Shown here in pieces: positions 16,435-24,833 of a DNA stretch of 38,589 nucleotides. Numbering within the stretch: position 1 is the stretch's first letter; each line of letters opens with the position of its first letter. The notes beneath the pieces were generated by a model. That model was given only the letters and a program-made list of their open reading frames with translations, did no database searches and was not told the origin of the DNA. Both the position numbers and the translations under genes were made by a program. The stretch comes from Thermodesulfobacteriota bacterium (GTDB lineage: Bacteria > Desulfobacterota > Deferrisomatia > Deferrisomatales > JACRMM01), in contig JBFLZB010000001.1 in the NCBI GenBank assembly GCA_040756475.1, forward strand, positions 1 through 38,589. Reading direction: 5' to 3'.

Positions 16435-17778
16435 ATGGGAAATCCGATCGTCGCAATTGCAAAATTTCACGACGCCTACGAGTCCGTCTCCCGGGTCCTG
16501 GAGCTCTCCGGCGGGCTCGCCGGCTTCCACCCCGGCGACAAGATCCTCATCAAACCCAACCTCGTCGAGTGGGACCTCGACCTGCCCTACGCCCCGTGGG
16601 GCGTGGTCACCACGAGCGCGGTCATGGGTGCGCTCGTTCGGTGTCTCGCCGAGAGGGGCTTTCGAAAGCTCACGATCGGCGAGGGAACGCCCTTGCCCCG
16701 GGCGAAGGGGAAGGGCCGGAAGGTGCTCCGACTCCTCGGCTACGAGCGGCTGCGCGAGCGGTACGGCGTGGAGCTCGTCGACTTCGACGAGGAGCGTTTC
16801 GAAGACGTCGATCTTGGCGGAATCCACCTGTCCGTGGCGCGAAGGGCGCTGGAGGCCGACAAGATCATCACCGTCCCCACCCTGAAGACCCACGGCATCT
16901 GCCAGGTTTCGCTGGGCATCAAGAACCTGAAGGGGTGCATCGACCGGAGGTCGAAGAAGTTCTGCCACGACCCGGAGGTGACCCTCGACCACACGTTTCC
17001 CCTTCTGCTCACCAAACTTCCGGTGGCATTGAACCTGATCGACGGCGTGTACGGTCTGGAGCGGGGTCCGACGAGCAACGGCCGGGCCTATCGGCGAGAC
17101 CTCCTCGTCGCCTCGACCGACGTGCTCGCGGGGGACGTGGTCGGAGCCAGGCTCATGGGGCACGAGCTCGCCGAGGTGCCCCACCTGCAGCACTACGCGA
17201 ACCTTCAGGGCCGGCTGGCGGACGTGGACCGTATCGAGACCCGCGGCGAACCGATCGAGGTGCACCGGCTCCGGTTCGAGTGGGATACGCCCTGGAGGGA
17301 AGATGGGAGCGGCCCGACGGCATTCGACAAGGTGGGCATCTCCGGACTCGCGTTCCGAAAGCCCGACGCCACCGTCTGCACCAACTGCGTGTGCGTCCTG
17401 GCGCCTGCCCTCGTCATGCTGATGGCCGCCTACAACAACGAGACTTCGGACACGATCGAGGTCATCAACGGAAAGAAGACGCGCGCCAGCGCAGGTTTCG
17501 AGACGACGGTGCTGCTGGGGCGGTGCGCGACGGCGCTGAACAAGGACAACCCGAACATCGCGCGGCGCATCGAGCTCAAGACCTGTCCTCCCGACCTGGA
17601 CCAGATGATCGAACGTCTGCGGGAGGCGGGTGTGGAGTGTGACTACGCGGTCTACGAGCAATTTCGACGACGGGCTGTCGGTCGGTACAAAGAGGAGGAC
17701 GGATTTACGCTGTCGATGTACAGCGTGGCGCCTGAGAGCGCTCCGGCAGGCGCCGACGCCCGAGCAGCAGGGTCCTGA
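16435..17778 (+). CDS. DUF362 domain protein
   Basis: The 447-aa protein has the DUF362 pattern: an early HPGDKILIKPNLV element (about 34-46), a TTSAVM/LVRCL segment, and the conserved PTLKTHG...GIKNLKGCI block (about 150-180). The later CTNCVC element may bind metal, but there is no ferredoxin-type CxxCxxC cluster. It is cytoplasmic, and the family's function is unknown. GAGGAGAGAG precedes the ATG at 16435. It follows dehydratase subunit 1 by 62 nt. Co-transcription hints at a role in cluster supply or electron delivery to the dehydratase; that is inference only. Confidence 0.82.
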   Translation: MGNPIVAIAKFHDAYESVSRVLELSGGLAGFHPGDKILIKPNLVEWDLDLPYAPWGVVTTSAVMGALVRCLAERGFRKLTIGEGTPLPRAKGKGRKVLRLLGYERLRERYGVELVDFDEERFEDVDLGGIHLSVARRALEADKIITVPTLKTHGICQVSLGIKNLKGCIDRRSKKFCHDPEVTLDHTFPLLLTKLPVALNLIDGVYGLERGPTSNGRAYRRDLLVASTDVLAGDVVGARLMGHELAEVPHLQHYANLQGRLADVDRIETRGEPIEVHRLRFEWDTPWREDGSGPTAFDKVGISGLAFRKPDATVCTNCVCVLAPALVMLMAAYNNETSDTIEVINGKKTRASAGFETTVLLGRCATALNKDNPNIARRIELKTCPPDLDQMIERLREAGVECDYAVYEQFRRRAVGRYKEEDGFTLSMYSVAPESAPAGADARAAGS

Positions 17779-17787
17779 GGCGCGTTT

Positions 17788-17837
17788 GCAACGGTGCGTC
17801 CTGTCCCGTTGCGGAGTCCCCCGGGGTCACCCCGGGG
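17788..17837 (+). repeat. Two intercistronic inverted repeats
   Basis: GCAACGG (17788-17794) pairs with 17806-17812. A 19-nt palindrome of CCCC/GGGG blocks centred on 17828 follows at 17819-17837. Both lie between DUF362 and the first thiolase. No U-tract follows. They may set transcript stability or partial termination within operon B. Confidence 0.45.
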
Positions 17838-17889
17838 CGGGTCCGTCTCCCGGGAGGACATCAAAAGGAGCTCAAGAGGAGGCGCGGGT

Positions 17890-19101
17890 ATGGAGAACAA
17901 CGACGTCGTCATCGTTTCGGCAGTCAGGACCCCGGTCGGGAAGTTCGGGGGGGCACTGAAGGACTTTCGCAGCATCGATCTCGGCGCACTCGTCATCAAG
18001 GAGTGCCTGGGCCGTGTGAACGTGGCTTCGAAGGACGTCGAGGAGGTGAACTACGGCCTCTCGATCCTGGTCGAGGCCGCGCTCGAGACGGATGTTCCCG
18101 GCCGCCAGGCCACGCTCTTCGCCGGCTTCCCGCCCGAGAGCATCTCTCTCACCGTAAACCGCGCCTGCTGCTCGTCGCTGTCGGCGCTGCGGCTCGGGTA
18201 CCGGGCCATCCGCGCGGGAGAGATCGACGTCGCCCTGGCGGTCGGGTCGGACAACATGGGGCGCGCGCCGCACATCGCTCCCGACGCACGCTGGGGCACC
18301 CGGCTGGGTCACGTGACACTCAAGGACCCCCTGTTCGCCCTCGGGTACCCCGACTTCGCGCCCGTGGCGCGCGACGCCGGAGAGGTGGCGGTGGAGCAGG
18401 GCATCACCCGCCAGGAGCAGGACGAGTGGGCGCTTCGCAGCCACGAGCTTTACTTTCAGGCGCACCGCCAGGGGAAGCTCGCCGTCGGGGAGGAGCTCAT
18501 GGCGGTGGACATTCCGCAGAAGAAGGGTCCGGCCGTTGCCTTCGTCCAAGACGAGTCCCCTCGGGAGGGGCTCACCCTCGAGCAGCTCTCCCGGCTGACC
18601 CCGGTCTACGGAAGCCCCACCGTCACCGCCGGGAATGCGCCGGGCCTGTGCACGGGGGCCACCTGCGTCCTGCTGATGAGCGCCCGCAAGGCCAAGGCGC
18701 TTGGCCTAAAGCCTCTGGGCACGATCCTGTCTTCCGTCGCCACGGCCACGGAAGCGCGGATGATCGCCACGATCCCGGCGCCCACCGTCACCAAGGCGGT
18801 GGAGAAGGCCGGCCTCGCCCTGGAGGACATGGATCTCATCGAAATCAACGAGGCCTTCGCGGCCATGCCCCTGGTGAGCACCAAGCTCCTCGCCGCGGGC
18901 GACGCCCGCCGCCTGGAGCAGCTTCGCAGCAAGACGAACGTGAACGGCGGCTCCATCGCCATCGGCCACCCGGTCGGCGCCTCCGCCCTGCGCATCACCA
19001 TGACCCTGATGTACGAGCTCGGAAGGCGGGGCGGCGGTATCGGGGTCGCCTCCATCTGCGGAGGCCTGGCCCAGGGCGAGGGTGTCGTGATCAAGGTCTG
19101 A
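17890..19101 (+). CDS. Thiolase (acetyl-CoA acyltransferase), first copy
   Basis: The 403-aa protein is a degradative-type thiolase. The nucleophile is probably C93 in NRACCSSL, followed by an unusual second cysteine, C94, where most have Ser or Gly. The NEAFA, GHPVG and CGGLAQG motifs supply the oxyanion site, catalytic His and second catalytic Cys. It should cleave a 3-oxoacyl-CoA with CoA to acetyl-CoA (or another acyl-CoA) and a shortened acyl-CoA. The ATG at 17890 starts the conserved VIVSAVRTP region; the ribosome site is GAGGAGGCG. It precedes the 3-hydroxyacyl-CoA dehydrogenase by about 100 nt. Confidence 0.92.
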   Translation: MENNDVVIVSAVRTPVGKFGGALKDFRSIDLGALVIKECLGRVNVASKDVEEVNYGLSILVEAALETDVPGRQATLFAGFPPESISLTVNRACCSSLSALRLGYRAIRAGEIDVALAVGSDNMGRAPHIAPDARWGTRLGHVTLKDPLFALGYPDFAPVARDAGEVAVEQGITRQEQDEWALRSHELYFQAHRQGKLAVGEELMAVDIPQKKGPAVAFVQDESPREGLTLEQLSRLTPVYGSPTVTAGNAPGLCTGATCVLLMSARKAKALGLKPLGTILSSVATATEARMIATIPAPTVTKAVEKAGLALEDMDLIEINEAFAAMPLVSTKLLAAGDARRLEQLRSKTNVNGGSIAIGHPVGASALRITMTLMYELGRRGGGIGVASICGGLAQGEGVVIKV

Positions 19102-19198
19102 CCCAGCGCCGAGAGGCGCGAGGCATGCTGTAGGCGGTTGATCTGCCCGGACCGCGGATCATCGACCCGGAACGGGCCCTGGAGAGGAGGAGGAGACG

Positions 19199-20053
19199 AT
19201 GGGGATCGAGCGCGTGGCAGTTCTCGGCGCGGGCATCATGGGAAACGGCATTGCCCAGGTGAGCGCCGCCGCCGGCTACGAGGTGCGCCTGAGGGACGTG
19301 GAGCAGGGCTTCCTGGAGCGGGGGCTGGGGACCATGCGCAAGAGCCTCGAGCGCATGGCGAAGAAGGGGAATGTCGCCCCCGACGCGGTGGAGCAGATCC
19401 TCGGGCGGGTGAAACCCACCACGGACCTGCGGGAGGCCGTCGACGGTGCAGACCTCGTGATCGAGGCGATCCCCGAGGACCTGCAGCTCAAGAGGAATAC
19501 CTTTCGGGAGTTGGGAGAGATCTGCCGGCCCGGAGCGATCCTGGCTTCCAACACCTCCAACTTCAGCATTACGAACATCGCTTCGGCGAGCGGGCGCCCA
19601 GAGCAGGTCATCGGCATGCACTACTTCAACCCGCCGGCGCTGATGAACCTGATCGAGGTGGTGCGAGGGCTCGAAACGTCGGAGGAGACGCTGCAGTCGG
19701 TCTTGGGGTTTGCCGCCTCTTGCGGCAAGAAGACGGTGGTGTGCAAGGACTCCCAGGGCTTCATCACCAGCCGAATGATCGCCGTCTGGTTGGTGGAGGC
19801 GGAACGCATCCTCGAGGAAGGGATCGCATCCCGGGAAGACATCGACACGGCGTGCCGCCTCGCGTTCAATCATCCCATGGGCCCCTTCGAGCTGGCGGAC
19901 TTCTCGGGTCTCGACACCAAGCTCGCGGTCTCCGACGCCATGGCCCAGATGTTCGGGGAGCGGTTCCGCTCCCCCCAGACCGTACGCAACCTGGTGGCTG
20001 CGGGGCACGTGGGCAGAAAGTCCGGAAGAGGCTGGTACGACTACTCCAGGTGA
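19199..20053 (+). CDS. 3-Hydroxyacyl-CoA dehydrogenase (3-hydroxybutyryl-CoA type)
   Basis: The 284-aa cytoplasmic protein has the NAD-binding GAGIMGNGIA at 10-19 and the catalytic His in GMHYFNP (H141). SNTSNFSI (118-125) and the C-terminal HPMGPFELADF dimerisation segment complete the family layout. Length matches monofunctional Hbd/PaaH enzymes. It oxidises a 3-hydroxyacyl-CoA to the 3-oxo form for the neighbouring thiolase. The start is supported by a purine-rich GGAGGAGGAG. The product between enoyl-CoA hydratase and thiolase completes a beta-oxidation module. Confidence 0.94.
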   Translation: MGIERVAVLGAGIMGNGIAQVSAAAGYEVRLRDVEQGFLERGLGTMRKSLERMAKKGNVAPDAVEQILGRVKPTTDLREAVDGADLVIEAIPEDLQLKRNTFRELGEICRPGAILASNTSNFSITNIASASGRPEQVIGMHYFNPPALMNLIEVVRGLETSEETLQSVLGFAASCGKKTVVCKDSQGFITSRMIAVWLVEAERILEEGIASREDIDTACRLAFNHPMGPFELADFSGLDTKLAVSDAMAQMFGERFRSPQTVRNLVAAGHVGRKSGRGWYDYSR

Positions 20054-20060
20054 TGGCCGG

Positions 20061-20078
20061 GGGGCTTGCCCAAGCCCC
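20061..20078 (+). repeat. Intercistronic hairpin
   Basis: GGGGCTT (20061-20067) pairs with AAGCCCC (20072-20078) over a four-base loop, 8 nt after the dehydrogenase stop. No U-tract follows. It is another of several hairpins between operon B genes. Confidence 0.45.
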
Positions 20079-20126
20079 TGGGAACGACGGCCGAGGTGCG
20101 TTTCGACGACGACAGAGGAAGGGGCC

Positions 20127-20912
20127 ATGAACTTCGAGACGATTCTCTTTGAAAGAGACGGTGGGATTGCGACCATCACGCTCCACCGGCCGGCGCAGCT
20201 CAACGCCCTGAACGCGGTGATGATCGGGGAGCTGGGAGCGGCCTTCCGGCAGGTCGACGGCGACGACGAGGTGAAGGTCCTCGTGCTCGCCGGCGGAGAG
20301 AAGGTCTTCGGCGCCGGGGCGGACCTCAAGATGATCAGCGAGCTCGACACCCCCGCGGCCGCCCATGCCTTCTTCGGCGGCCTACAGGGGGAGCCCTACC
20401 GCAGCCTCGCGGGCATCGGAAAGCCTACCATCGCGGCGGTGTCCGGGATGGCCCTGGGCGGGGTCTGCGAGATGGTGCTCGCGTGCGATCTTCGCATCGC
20501 GTCCGAGAGCGCGTCCTTCGGCCTCCCGGAGGTAAAGCTCGGCTTGCTGCCGGGGGGGGGCGGCACCCAGCGCCTGCCGCGCCTCGTGGGGGAGACCAGG
20601 GCGAAGGAGCTGCTCTTTACGGGCGAGGCCATCGACGCCCACGAGGCCTACCGCATCGGGCTGGTGAACAGGGTGGTCGCGCCCGAGAAGCTCATGGCGG
20701 AGACGCGCGCCCTTGCGCAGAAGCTGGCCGCGCGCCCTGCCGTGGCGCTCCGGATGATCAAGGCGGCCGTCCACGGCGGGTCGGGCCTCCCCCTGGACGC
20801 GGCGCTCGCGTACGAAGCCCGCTGTTTCGAGCTGCTGTTCTCCACCGAGGACCAGAAGGAGGGAGTGCGGGCTTTCGTGGAGAAGAGAAAGCCCGTGTAC
20901 AAGGGAAAGTAG
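20127..20912 (+). CDS. Enoyl-CoA hydratase (crotonase family)
   Basis: The 261-aa crotonase-fold protein keeps both catalytic glutamates of true hydratases: E115 in GGVCEM and E135 in GLPEV. The oxyanion-hole elements are AGADLKMI (63-70) and the ALGG loop (109-112). GGGGTQRLPRLVG follows, as in classical enoyl-CoA hydratases. It should add water to a 2-enoyl-CoA to give a 3-hydroxyacyl-CoA. That would be the product of the acyl-CoA dehydrogenases or of a 2-hydroxyacyl-CoA dehydratase. It sits 73 nt after the dehydrogenase with GAGGAAGGGG as ribosome site. Confidence 0.94.
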   Translation: MNFETILFERDGGIATITLHRPAQLNALNAVMIGELGAAFRQVDGDDEVKVLVLAGGEKVFGAGADLKMISELDTPAAAHAFFGGLQGEPYRSLAGIGKPTIAAVSGMALGGVCEMVLACDLRIASESASFGLPEVKLGLLPGGGGTQRLPRLVGETRAKELLFTGEAIDAHEAYRIGLVNRVVAPEKLMAETRALAQKLAARPAVALRMIKAAVHGGSGLPLDAALAYEARCFELLFSTEDQKEGVRAFVEKRKPVYKGK

Positions 20913-21000
20913 CCGCCAAGGGGAAGGTTCCCCGGCCTGTTGCGAAGGTGGCGCAGTGGCCAGACTTCCGGGGCATCCAGAACGTGTGGAGGAGACGGGC

Positions 21001-22155
21001 ATGCAGGGTCTCGCCAGGGCACGGGCGGTTCTCGCCGATCGAGAGGAGGTCGCGCGGGAGGCGCAAAGACAGGGAAGACCGGTTCTCGGATATCTCTCGG
21101 TTCAAGTCCCCCTCGAGATCCTGACCGCGCTCGACGTTTCCCCCTGGCGAGTCTTCGGGGACATACGGGAGCCCATCACCGAGGCCGATCGGGGACTTCC
21201 GGCCGCTTTCTGCCCCTACTTGCGGAGCGTGCTCGACCTGGCCCTCAAGGGAAGGCTCTCGTTTCTCGACGGCTTCATCGGGTGTCACTCCTGCGATGCC
21301 CAGGAGAAGACGGTGAGGATCGTGCCCTCCCTGGTCGCGTTCCCCTATACCCACTACCTCGACCTGCCCTCCAATATCAACGAGTCCTCCATCGAGTACT
21401 TCCGAAGCCAGATCATCGACTTCACCGCGAGCCTGGAGAAGCTTACGGGCAGAGCACTGACTCAGAGCCGGCTCCTCGAGGCGATCGATGAGCACAACGA
21501 GCAGCGGGCGCTGCTGCGAGCTCTCTATGAGCGGAACCGCTCCGATCCCCCTGTGATTTCCGGGCGCGAGATGCTGGAGGTCGTCACCGCCCTCCAGACG
21601 CTGCCGGTGGGCGAGGGTACCAGCCTCTTGCGGGAGGTGTCGGCGGAGATCGGGGCCCGAGCGAATCGGGGCTTCGGGAGGCCGAGAGTTCTCGTGTGGG
21701 GCGGCGTGCTCCACGACCCGGTCTACATGGATCTGATCGAGAACGCCGGGGTAGACGTGGTGATCGACGACCTGGACGAGGGGACCAAACCCTACTGGTT
21801 CGACGTGGCCGGCGGTGGCGAGCCCTATGATCAGCTCGCCCGCAAGTACCTCGTCGGCGTGTATGCCTCGAGGACGTTTCGAGAAGCGGCGGCGGGAGCG
21901 ACCGTGAAGGATCACGCGACGGACCTGGAGGCGCGCTTCGGGTACCTCGGCCGCTTCGTGCGAGACTGGAAGGTCGACGGTGCGATCTTGCAGGCGGTCC
22001 GCTACTGCGACCCCCACGCGGCCGACGTGGTTGACCTGACGGACTACCTGGACGCCCTCGGAATCCCCAGCATGTACGTGGAGCACAGCTACAGCGAGGG
22101 TGGGCTCGCGCCGCTGCGCACCCGGATCGAGGCCTTCGTCGAGACGCTTCCGTAA
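21001..22155 (+). CDS. 2-Hydroxyacyl-CoA dehydratase / benzoyl-CoA reductase subunit (HgdB/BcrC-like), subunit 2
   Basis: The 384-aa protein belongs to the same superfamily as the gene at 15029 but is clearly diverged from it. Cysteines C71 (FCPYLRS), C95 and C98 (GCHSCD) and C336 (RYCDPH) include the family's cluster ligands; FCPYLR and RYCDPH are the most typical. The ATG at 21001 has GGAGGAGA at 7 nt; the earlier GTG at 20956 has no such site. The two subunits are 4.6 kb apart in the operon, which is unusual, since they are normally adjacent. They probably form a heterodimer with one cluster each. The activator that such enzymes need is not in the window. Confidence 0.85.
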   Translation: MQGLARARAVLADREEVAREAQRQGRPVLGYLSVQVPLEILTALDVSPWRVFGDIREPITEADRGLPAAFCPYLRSVLDLALKGRLSFLDGFIGCHSCDAQEKTVRIVPSLVAFPYTHYLDLPSNINESSIEYFRSQIIDFTASLEKLTGRALTQSRLLEAIDEHNEQRALLRALYERNRSDPPVISGREMLEVVTALQTLPVGEGTSLLREVSAEIGARANRGFGRPRVLVWGGVLHDPVYMDLIENAGVDVVIDDLDEGTKPYWFDVAGGGEPYDQLARKYLVGVYASRTFREAAAGATVKDHATDLEARFGYLGRFVRDWKVDGAILQAVRYCDPHAADVVDLTDYLDALGIPSMYVEHSYSEGGLAPLRTRIEAFVETLP

Positions 22156-22188
22156 CCGGGGCCGGCCGCACACCAGGAGAGCGCGACG

Positions 22189-22959
22189 ATGCCCAAGCCA
22201 TCCCTCGCGAGCCAGGCCAAGGACGTCGCCCGCAGGGCAGGAGCCGACCTCGCGGGCGTCGTGAAGGTGGCAGACCTTCCGGAGCACGGGGAGGCCATCG
22301 AGGCAGTGCTTCCCGGCGCCGAGAGCGTGCTCGTCCTCGCGGTGCGCCACAGCCTCGCCTCGCTCCGGTCCGCTCACAACCCGGCCGCCCAGTTCGACAC
22401 GATGTTCGCCTACGACGAGTGCTTGCGCTCCGCCGCCCGGGTGAGCCGCTTCCTCGAGGGGAAGGGCCATCCGTCGGTGGCGATGCCCGCGTTCATCCCC
22501 CTCGACATGGGCGACGCCAAGAAGGGCATGCGGGGCGAGATATGCTGGCGCAGGGCCGGCGTTCGGGCAGGGCTCGGCTCCTACGGGGAAAACGGGCTTC
22601 TGGTGACCCGGCGGTTCGGGTCCGCGGTGCGCCTGGCCGGGGTGGTGACGACCGCCATTCTGGACGCCGACGAACCCCTCGCGGACGACTGTTGCGACCA
22701 CTGCCAGCGCTGCGTGCGAGCGTGCCCGTCGGGGGCCCTGTCCGGAGCCGGCCGCATCGACAAGAAGGCCTGCGGCGACCGGATCTTCCGCTTTGGCTTT
22801 CGGTTCTTCGAGACCTTCGCGCGGGGGCTGGGCCATGGCCCAGAGGTGCACCCCGTGGGCGGGTATGAGCTGCGCGAACTGTGGCAGACGTTCATGACCG
22901 GAAACTACTACTACTGCTTCGCCTGCCAGGCGCAGTGCCCCCGCTCCGATCGGCCTTGA
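22189..22959 (+). CDS. 4Fe-4S protein resembling epoxyqueuosine reductase (QueG-like)
   Basis: The 256-aa protein has an N-terminal domain like that of QueG-type reductases (AGVVKVADLPEHG, then GLGSYGENGLLVT at 128-140). Two ferredoxin-like clusters follow: CDHCQRCVRACP (169-180) and YCFACQAQCP (242-251). Genuine QueG is longer (about 350 aa) and is followed by HEAT repeats, which are absent. It therefore probably serves as an electron-transfer or reductase partner in operon B, for instance delivering electrons toward the dehydratase. It lies 33 nt after subunit 2 and 56 nt before the long acyl-CoA dehydrogenase. Confidence 0.8.
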   Translation: MPKPSLASQAKDVARRAGADLAGVVKVADLPEHGEAIEAVLPGAESVLVLAVRHSLASLRSAHNPAAQFDTMFAYDECLRSAARVSRFLEGKGHPSVAMPAFIPLDMGDAKKGMRGEICWRRAGVRAGLGSYGENGLLVTRRFGSAVRLAGVVTTAILDADEPLADDCCDHCQRCVRACPSGALSGAGRIDKKACGDRIFRFGFRFFETFARGLGHGPEVHPVGGYELRELWQTFMTGNYYYCFACQAQCPRSDRP

Positions 22960-23015
22960 CGTCCTCGGCGCTCCCCGGGGATGCTGGCCCCCTTCTTCGA
23001 TCCAAGGAGCCCTCC

Positions 23016-24800
23016 ATGAGAGAGCGCGGTACATCCGATCTGCCTCCGAGCCGGGCCTACGCCCGCGGCGGCAGCTTCCTCGTTCGGGAGACCTCTCCCG
23101 CCGAAGTCTTCACGCCGGAGGACTTCGCCTCGGACGAGCTCCTGTTCGCCAAGACCGCTCGCGACTTCATGGAAAAAGAGGTGCTGTCCGTCTCCTCCCG
23201 GCTGGAGGAGACGGACCTGGAGCTCCTCGTCGGGCTCCTTCGCAAGGCGGGCGAGGTGGGGCTCCTGGCGGCGGACATCCCCGAGGAGTACGGCGGCCTG
23301 GGGCTGCCAAAGCGCGCCGCTGCCCTCGTCCTCGAAAGCCTCTCCGGCCAGATGTCGTTTCAGATTACGTACATCGTCCACACCGGGATCGGAAGCCTTC
23401 CCATTGTCTACTACGGAACGCACGAGCAGCGGCGAAGGTACCTGCCCGACATGGCCACCGGCTCGAAGCTGGGCTGCTACGCGTTGACGGAACCCACGGC
23501 CGGCTCGGATGCCTTGGCTGTCCGAACGAAGGCCGTGCTCAGCGACGACGGTACGCACTACGTCCTCAACGGCACCAAACAGTTCATCACGAACGCCCGG
23601 ATCGCGGACGTGCTGATCGTCTTCGCGAAGGTGGACGGGCAGCACTTCACGGCCTTCCTCGTCGATCGGAGAACCCCGGGGCTTTCCCTCGGCTCCGACG
23701 AGAAGAAGATGGGTCTGCACGGGTCGACCACCTGCTCGGTGTTCCTGGAGGACGCGAAGGTGCCCGTAACAGACGTGCTCGGCGAGATCGGCCGGGGGCA
23801 CAAGATCGCCTTCAACATCCTGAACATCGGCCGTTTCAAGCTCGGAGCGGTGGGGGTGGGGGCGGGCAAGCGGGCGCTCGAGCAGGCGCTGGCGTACTGC
23901 CTGGAGCGCAAGCAGTTTGGCCGGCGGCTCGCGGAGTTCGGGGCGATCCGGGAGAAGCTGGGACGGATGTACACGCGAATCTATGCCCTCGAGGCCGCCA
24001 CCTACCGCACCGTCGGGCTCATCGACGGTCTGCTCCTGTGGGGCAGCGACGACCACGGGGAGGCCGAGCTGCGCTCGATCGAGGAGTACAGCGTCGAGTG
24101 CGCCCTGGTGAAGGTGCTTGGCTCCGAGGTCCTCGACGAAGTGGTCGATGAGGCGGTCCAGTGCTTTGGCGGGTACGGCTACTGCGCGGACTACCCGGTG
24201 GAGCGCTACTACCGGGACAGCCGCATCAACCGCATCTACGAGGGAACCAACGAGATCAATCGAATGCTCGTCCCGACCATGTTGCTGCGCAAGGCCTCCG
24301 TCGGCGATCTGCCCCTGGCGGAGGCCTTCGCTGCCGTTGGCCGGCCCTCCCCGCGGGGTGGCGGGGCCAGCGCTCCGCCGCCGGCGGGATTGGGTGCGGC
24401 CGCGCGGGTCGTGGGAAACCTCAAGGAACTGTGCGTGCACGTGCTCGGGCTGGCGTCGGAGAAGTACGGCGCAGGTCTCTCGAGCCAGCAGGCGATTCAG
24501 CTGCGGGTCGCCGACCTGGTCCTGGCGGCGTTTCTCGCCGAGTCGGCCTGGCTGCGGGCGAGCAAGGCCGCCGAGAGGCGTGTGGAGTCGTCCGGGCTTG
24601 CGACGGCGGCGGCCTGCGTCGTGTGTGAGGAGGCCGCCGAGAAGGCGGAGGCGTCGGCGCGGCAGGCCCTGGTGGCCATGGGCGAGGCGGGGGCGGCCTC
24701 CCGCCTCGGCGCCCTGCTCGAGCGGGTACCTGCGGATACGGTCGCCCTGCGGGAGGTCATCGCGTCGAGGCTCGTCGAGGCCGAACGTTGGGTGGTGTGA
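23016..24800 (+). CDS. Acyl-CoA dehydrogenase, long (VLCAD/ACAD9-like layout)
   Basis: The 594-aa protein has a full acyl-CoA dehydrogenase core (about 40-425) and a C-terminal helical extension of about 170 aa, as in very-long-chain enzymes and many anaerobe homologues. Flavin/substrate motifs are CYALTEPTAGSD (154-165) and KQFITNA (188-194). The catalytic base is E409 in YEGTNE. Unlike the operon A dehydrogenase it keeps the classical glutamate, so it should catalyse ordinary alpha,beta-dehydrogenation of an acyl-CoA with ETF as acceptor. A linker of Gly/Ala/Pro (about 433-455) separates the parts. AAGGAG precedes the ATG at 23016. The chain-length preference is not readable. Confidence 0.93.
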   Translation: MRERGTSDLPPSRAYARGGSFLVRETSPAEVFTPEDFASDELLFAKTARDFMEKEVLSVSSRLEETDLELLVGLLRKAGEVGLLAADIPEEYGGLGLPKRAAALVLESLSGQMSFQITYIVHTGIGSLPIVYYGTHEQRRRYLPDMATGSKLGCYALTEPTAGSDALAVRTKAVLSDDGTHYVLNGTKQFITNARIADVLIVFAKVDGQHFTAFLVDRRTPGLSLGSDEKKMGLHGSTTCSVFLEDAKVPVTDVLGEIGRGHKIAFNILNIGRFKLGAVGVGAGKRALEQALAYCLERKQFGRRLAEFGAIREKLGRMYTRIYALEAATYRTVGLIDGLLLWGSDDHGEAELRSIEEYSVECALVKVLGSEVLDEVVDEAVQCFGGYGYCADYPVERYYRDSRINRIYEGTNEINRMLVPTMLLRKASVGDLPLAEAFAAVGRPSPRGGGASAPPPAGLGAAARVVGNLKELCVHVLGLASEKYGAGLSSQQAIQLRVADLVLAAFLAESAWLRASKAAERRVESSGLATAAACVVCEEAAEKAEASARQALVAMGEAGAASRLGALLERVPADTVALREVIASRLVEAERWVV

Positions 24801-24833
24801 GGGGCGCCGCCGCTCCGAGATGAGGAGGTTGCC

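Noticed and set aside
15029-22155. Operon B as a benzoyl-CoA reductase ring-reduction cluster
   Set aside because: No BcrA/BcrD-type ATPase, no ring hydratase, hydroxyacyl dehydrogenase and ring hydrolase set typical of that pathway is seen; kept as an alternative only.
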